Positions 59,687 through 64,000 of a stretch of DNA of 64,000 nt are shown in pieces. The notes under the pieces are model-generated. The model was not told the origin of the DNA, made no database searches, and saw only the letters and a program-made list of their open reading frames with translations. Origin of the DNA: Atkinsonella hypoxylon (lineage: Eukaryota > Ascomycota > Sordariomycetes > Hypocreales > Clavicipitaceae); assembly GCA_000729835.1 (NCBI GenBank), contig JFHB01000087.1, forward strand, positions 56,017 through 120,016, given 5' to 3'. Position 1 is the first letter of the stretch, and every line of letters begins with the position of its first letter. The translations under genes and the position numbers were made by a program.

Positions 59687-62600
59687 ATATAGAACCCCTC
59701 TTAGATGCCTCCCCTTAGAAAAGAAAGCCGTTAAAGAACTATTAAAAGCTAGATTAATTAAACCCTATATAGCTAATAAACTTACATTAAATGTTTTTGC
59801 TCTAAAACCTTACTCTAGTAAGAGGTGTTTCTGCTAAGATTATTAATAGATTAATAACTTCCTAAAGCCTTAATTAGTTCCTGCTCTAGACATTAAAGGA
59901 ACTATTGCTAATTGCTAATAAGCTAAAAGAATAAGCAAGATTAATATTATTAAAGCTTTTAATTAGATATTAATTAAAGTAAACTCCTAATATTTAACTG
60001 CCTTTTAAACTTACTAAGGAACGTTCTAGTAGAAAGTACTTCCCTTTAGATTAAAAGTTAAACTAGCTTAGTAGTAGTTGTTTATTAATGCTTAACTTAA
60101 TAAATTACTTAACCTCTTTGCTAGTGCTTATACTAACAATATTTTAATCTATATAGATAATAAAGCAAAAGAGGTTTATTAGTCTTAAGTTAAAGAAATT
60201 ATCTACTAATTATATAAAGCTAATCTTTAAGGTAATATTAAGAAATCCTAGTTTAATATAAAAAGTATTAACTACTTAAGTGTAATAATTAAAGTTAGAA
60301 AAGGCATATAAATTAATCTAACTAAGATTAAAGCTATTACTAGCTAGAAAATTAAAGATCTAACTTCTAGAACTACACTAAGATTCTTCCTTAAGTTATA
60401 TAATTATATCTATATATTCTATAGTTACTTTAGCAATATAGTAGAACTACTAAATTACTTACTTAAGAAAGATATAACCTTTATTATTAAACTAGAACAA
60501 TAATAAGCATTTAATCTAATAAAGAAGTTAGCTACTTAAGCACCTATACTAGCTTTCTTTTAACCTAGTAAGAAAACTTAAGTAAAGACTAACGCTTCTT
60601 ATAACGCTATAGAAGAAGTAATTATATAGTTGCAAAATAACAATAAATAGAAACCTATTAAATACTTTAGTAAGACTATAACACTAGCAGAATAAGCCTA
60701 TTTTATCTAGAATTAAGAAATATTAGCTGTAGTTTAAATGTTATAGTACTTTAAACCTAAGCTGCTTAGTACTTAATTCTTTATTGTTATTAATTACTAA
60801 GTGCTATTATATTAGTCTACTAAAAGGCTACTATTAATATATTAAGTTAGATAAGCTAATTTCCTTACTAACTTTAATATTACTTTTTAGTATTAAAAGG
60901 GAAAGAATAATATTATTGCTAATACTTTATTAAGGAAGACTATTAATACTTCTACTATTAAAGCCTAAGAAGCTTTAAACTAAACCTTTAAGATAATACT
61001 ACTTAATTAAATTAATAATATAATAATATTAAGTGTATAAAGAAGACTTTAAGGAGTAAACTTAGTAAACCTAATTATTAAAGAAAATAAAGAATAAGGT
61101 CTAGGTTTCTATAATAAAAAGCTAGTAGTTCTAGTTTAAACTAGTAATAGAAAGATCTTCTTATATATAGCATTAATTTATAAAGCTTATATACTACTTA
61201 TTTTTGCCTATAGAGGTTAATATAAAATAATTAATCTTATTAAAAGGCAATATTAGTAGTAAGGAATAAACTATAATATTTAAACCTTTATAAAGAATTA
61301 TTTAAACTATAACTATAATAAACCTTACTATAATAAAACTCTAGGCTTATTACACTCTCTATTAGTACTAAATAGAGTATAGAAGTAGGTAGTTATTAAT
61401 AGCAAGAATATACCTCTAGATAAATTTAGCTATAACTACATTTAAGTGTTTATTTGTAAATTTAGTTGCCTAATAGCTACTCTTTTAAGCTATAAGATAG
61501 ATACAGTAGAAAAGATTGTACAACAGTATTATTAATATATATACTGTTTCCTTAGCTTACTTAGTGTTTAAATTAGCAATAATACTAGCTCTTTTATATT
61601 AGAATTCTTAGAAATAATTAATAAGCTAACTAGTATAAAGTATTACTATAGAAGTTCTTTATACCTATAAACCTAAGGAGCTATAGAAATTATAAATTAA
61701 GAATTAAATTAGAAGCTAAGATTCTATATTAACTAGTATTAGAAATAGTAAAGTGTTTACCTTTCTGCTTTAAACTTTATATATAACGTTTTATAGTACT
61801 TATTATTAAATATATATTCTCTTTAGGTATTATTAGGTTAACTACTATAGAATCTATTAGTATTAAAGAATAAACTATTTAATCTTATTAATTTAAAAAG
61901 AGTATAAACTGCTTAAAATATTATTATATAAATAAAGGAGGTATAAAACCTTATATAGCAAAATGCAGTTAAAGCCTAAAAAGTATAAAAGAACTAAGCT
62001 AATTAAAAGAGAAAGGAAGTTAACTTTAATATAGGTAATAAAGTCTATATATAGAAGAAAGGCTTTATAACTTTAGCTTTAACTACTTAACTTAATTCTT
62101 AATACACTAGTCTATAGTTAATAATTAAAAAAAGAGGTTATAGCTTTATCTTAGATGTTCTAGGCTAGTTTAAAGGGTCCTTATTGTTTTATATAAATAG
62201 GCTATAGAAGGCATTAATTAATCTATTGCTTTAGTAGCTAATAACGCTAAAGGAACTATAAGAAATCTAAGGCTAAATAGAATATAAAGTTAACTAAATA
62301 CTAGCCTTTAGATTAAAGAGTTAGAATAAAACCTTAGAATATTAGGTTAGTTAAAAAGGTTATAACCTAGATAATTAATAGTATTTAGCAAAGAATTTAG
62401 CTAATATAGCGTTAGCCTTAGTTAAATTTCACAAGAAGTATCTAGATACTGTAGAACTACTAGTAAGACTATAGAAATAGTTAGTTGCAACTGCTAATAA
62501 TAAAGCTATAGTAGAATATAGCAATAACAATATAGCTGCTAAGGATACTACAATAAAGAGGAAAAGACCTATATAATATAGGTAAAACCTTTAATATTGT
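59687..62600 (+). pseudogene. Gypsy pol relic: reverse transcriptase, RNase H, integrase, chromodomain
   Basis: Reverse transcriptase begins just after copy H with S-P-L-x-K-K-A-V and continues to Y-I-D-N near 60150 (canonical Y-x-D-D). RNase H covers about 60580-60960: K-T-N-A-S-Y for the catalytic D-A-S, then P-I-K-Y-F-S-K-T and an N-N-I-I-A-N-T-L end (for the usual N-x-x-A-D-x-L). The integrase zinc region is near 61180-61330 with its Cys reading Tyr. The core follows to about 61900, with Q-T-Q-G-A-x-E-x-x-N-Q for the usual Q-T-D-G-Q-x-E-x-x-N-Q. A G-N-K-V-Y motif and a chromodomain-like segment (Y-K-V-N-Q-I-L near 62280) close the frame. This domain order defines a Ty3/Gypsy chromovirus. 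It is heavily RIP-mutated. Confidence 0.82.
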
Positions 62601-62629
62601 CTAACAATATTAGGTTTAGAAGGGGGTAG

Positions 62630-63120
62630 TGTAATAGTTATAAGCCCTTAGCATAATGCCTTATTGTTATCTATTACCTTAATATTTAAATGTTCTAAGT
62701 TAGCTACTTTATTAGTGCTAGCTTAGCAGGGCCTTAATCCTTTAGTGGAACCTTAGACTGTTGCAGAACAACGTTAGACTGTTAGATGCACTAAACGTAG
62801 CCCTACTTTAGGTTGTTAACTCTACTAGGGTCCGTTAATCTTGTAGCCCTTAAGCACCTACAGAGGCTTTACCTCCTTTTTCCTCCTTTCCTCTCTATCT
62901 TAGAGTCTTCGTTGATAGAGCCTAATAAGACCATTTAATCTTTCCTTTATGGCCGTGACATTAATGTAACGGTCACTGACTAAGCCACTGCCAACGTTTG
63001 TCACCACTAGACTAACCGCGCTCCCTTTCCCCGCAAAAGGGTACAAGATTCCAATCCGTCGTACGGATGGAATACTTTAGCTTATAGGTTATAGGTGTGT
63101 ACAGGCCGTAGTACGTCACA
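62630..63120 (+). repeat. 3' LTR of the Gypsy relic
   Basis: Starts TGTAATAGTTATAAGCC right after the purine tract AGAAGGGGGTAG and ends GTACGTCACA, so it has TG...CA ends and is 491 bp. No partner LTR is in the window, so the right end is inferred from the CA terminus and the return to AT-rich DNA. Much of it has balanced base composition, unlike the pol region. A hairpin (GTGAC...GTCAC) lies near 62955-62976. Confidence 0.6.
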
Positions 63121-64000
63121 ATAAGTAGCTTATTTTAACCTAATATAGGGTTAGTATATACTTTACTTAAGATATCTATATATATACCTAAGGATTATAG
63201 ATAGAAAAGAGATCCTAATTCTAGTAAATAAATAATCTTTCTAATAGCTACTTTCTTCTATATTTATATTCTTTAAGGTATATATTCTCTATTTAGAAGA
63301 TACCTTAGATATAGCTAGCACTAATCTAGCTATTACTTAAGGCTAAAGCTTTAACTAAAACTAAGTTTAATAGTTTAAATATATATTATATAAGCTAGCT
63401 ATATATACTTTATATTCCTCTTAAGATAATATATTTAAAAGAGATATAATAAATTTTTTGTCTAGTATATCTTAATAAAACTTACGCTAGTTACACTCTA
63501 TATATATATAGCAGAAGATTAATAGATATTTAAGATGCTTTTACTATATATACACTAAATACTTCTTATATAGGTAATTACTTAAGTCTATAAGTATTTT
63601 ATTAGTATATAGCTGCTAAATAAGTTCTATATATTTATCTCTTACTTACTTTATATCTATATTATAAGTAATAGCTTAAACTCTACTTAATAAGCTAAAG
63701 TATATATAGTTAATATAGTGCTATTTTATAATAGTGCTACTTATAGTACTAAGATATTTAAATATTACAGAGAATATCTATATTATATAAGATTAGTATA
63801 TTGTATATAGAGGGTATATATAGAAGATATACCTACTTATAGCTAAATGCTATTTAGCTTATAGTAATAATATATATAAAGGTCTTTTACACTATTATTT
63901 ATTAACTAAAGGTATATATAAAAGAGAAGGTTATATATACTAAATATCTCTTTATTATATATAGAATATATAAGGATATTTATATTGCCTTTAATTTATT
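63121..64000. other. AT-rich DNA, nothing recognised
   Basis: Long TATATA-type stretches, stops in all frames, no LTR end, coding relic or RNA gene. Confidence 0.55.

Larger units (their letters stand above)
50562..63120 (+). mobile_element. Ty3/Gypsy chromovirus relic (interrupted by copy H)
   Basis: A decayed Gypsy element in the order CCHC knuckle, protease, reverse transcriptase, RNase H, integrase, chromodomain-like tail and 3' LTR. It is split by copy H at 51870/59687. Its 5' LTR and most of Gag are missing; copy E was inserted there and the region to its left is a different locus. Confidence 0.85.

Noticed and set aside
62940..63070. Possible tRNA gene in the Gypsy 3' LTR (B-box-like GATTCCAATCC on plus; A-box-like TTAGTCTAGTGG on minus)
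   Set aside because: The two motifs are on opposite strands and no cloverleaf could be drawn on either.

Overview
The window looks like a decayed, transposon-packed AT-rich block from a filamentous ascomycete genome (Pezizomycotina; species not identifiable). I see no host gene. Almost everything is nested retrotransposon DNA whose reading frames are full of TAA/TAG where Gln codons are expected, with start ATG turned into ATA and catalytic Asp turned into Asn. That C:G to T:A pattern at CpA/TpG is the mark of repeat-induced point mutation (RIP).

Layout. 1-3554: AT-rich DNA and an inverted-repeat element whose arms are two copies of a ~485-bp unit (U). 3555-6672: 5' half of a decayed Copia element (Copia-2). 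6673-15776: a complete copy (A1, +) of the dominant Copia family, 'family A', carrying a 352-bp miniature LTR element (9177-9528) and a solo LTR. 15777-16071: a 72-bp tandem repeat. 16072-27801: family A copy C (-), holding complete copy B (-, 17104-24910), a solo LTR of family D and one U unit. 27802-35623: complete copy F (+). 35624-39483: 5' half of copy G (-). 39484-50561: 3' half of copy E (+), holding complete Copia element D (41229-47397). 50562-63120: Ty3/Gypsy chromovirus relic holding complete family A copy H (51871-59686). 63121-64000: AT-rich DNA.

Family A: LTR about 690-705 bp, TG...TA ends, 5-bp target duplications, primer site GGTTATGAGCCCGG directly after the LTR (match to the anticodon region of initiator tRNA-Met), a ~930-base leader, and one gag-pol frame of about 1,806 codons in the order Gag, protease, integrase, reverse transcriptase, RNase H.

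Most notable are the small, almost unmutated LTR element with a tRNA-like interior that shares its ends, primer site and polypurine tract with family A; the TATC...GATA LTR ends of family D, supported by two independent insertions; the mosaic of sequence blocks among family A copies; and mismatched flanks suggesting that F sits on a recombination junction. Target duplications allow much of the insertion order to be read directly. All functional statements describe relics; no open, intact retrotransposon gene remains.
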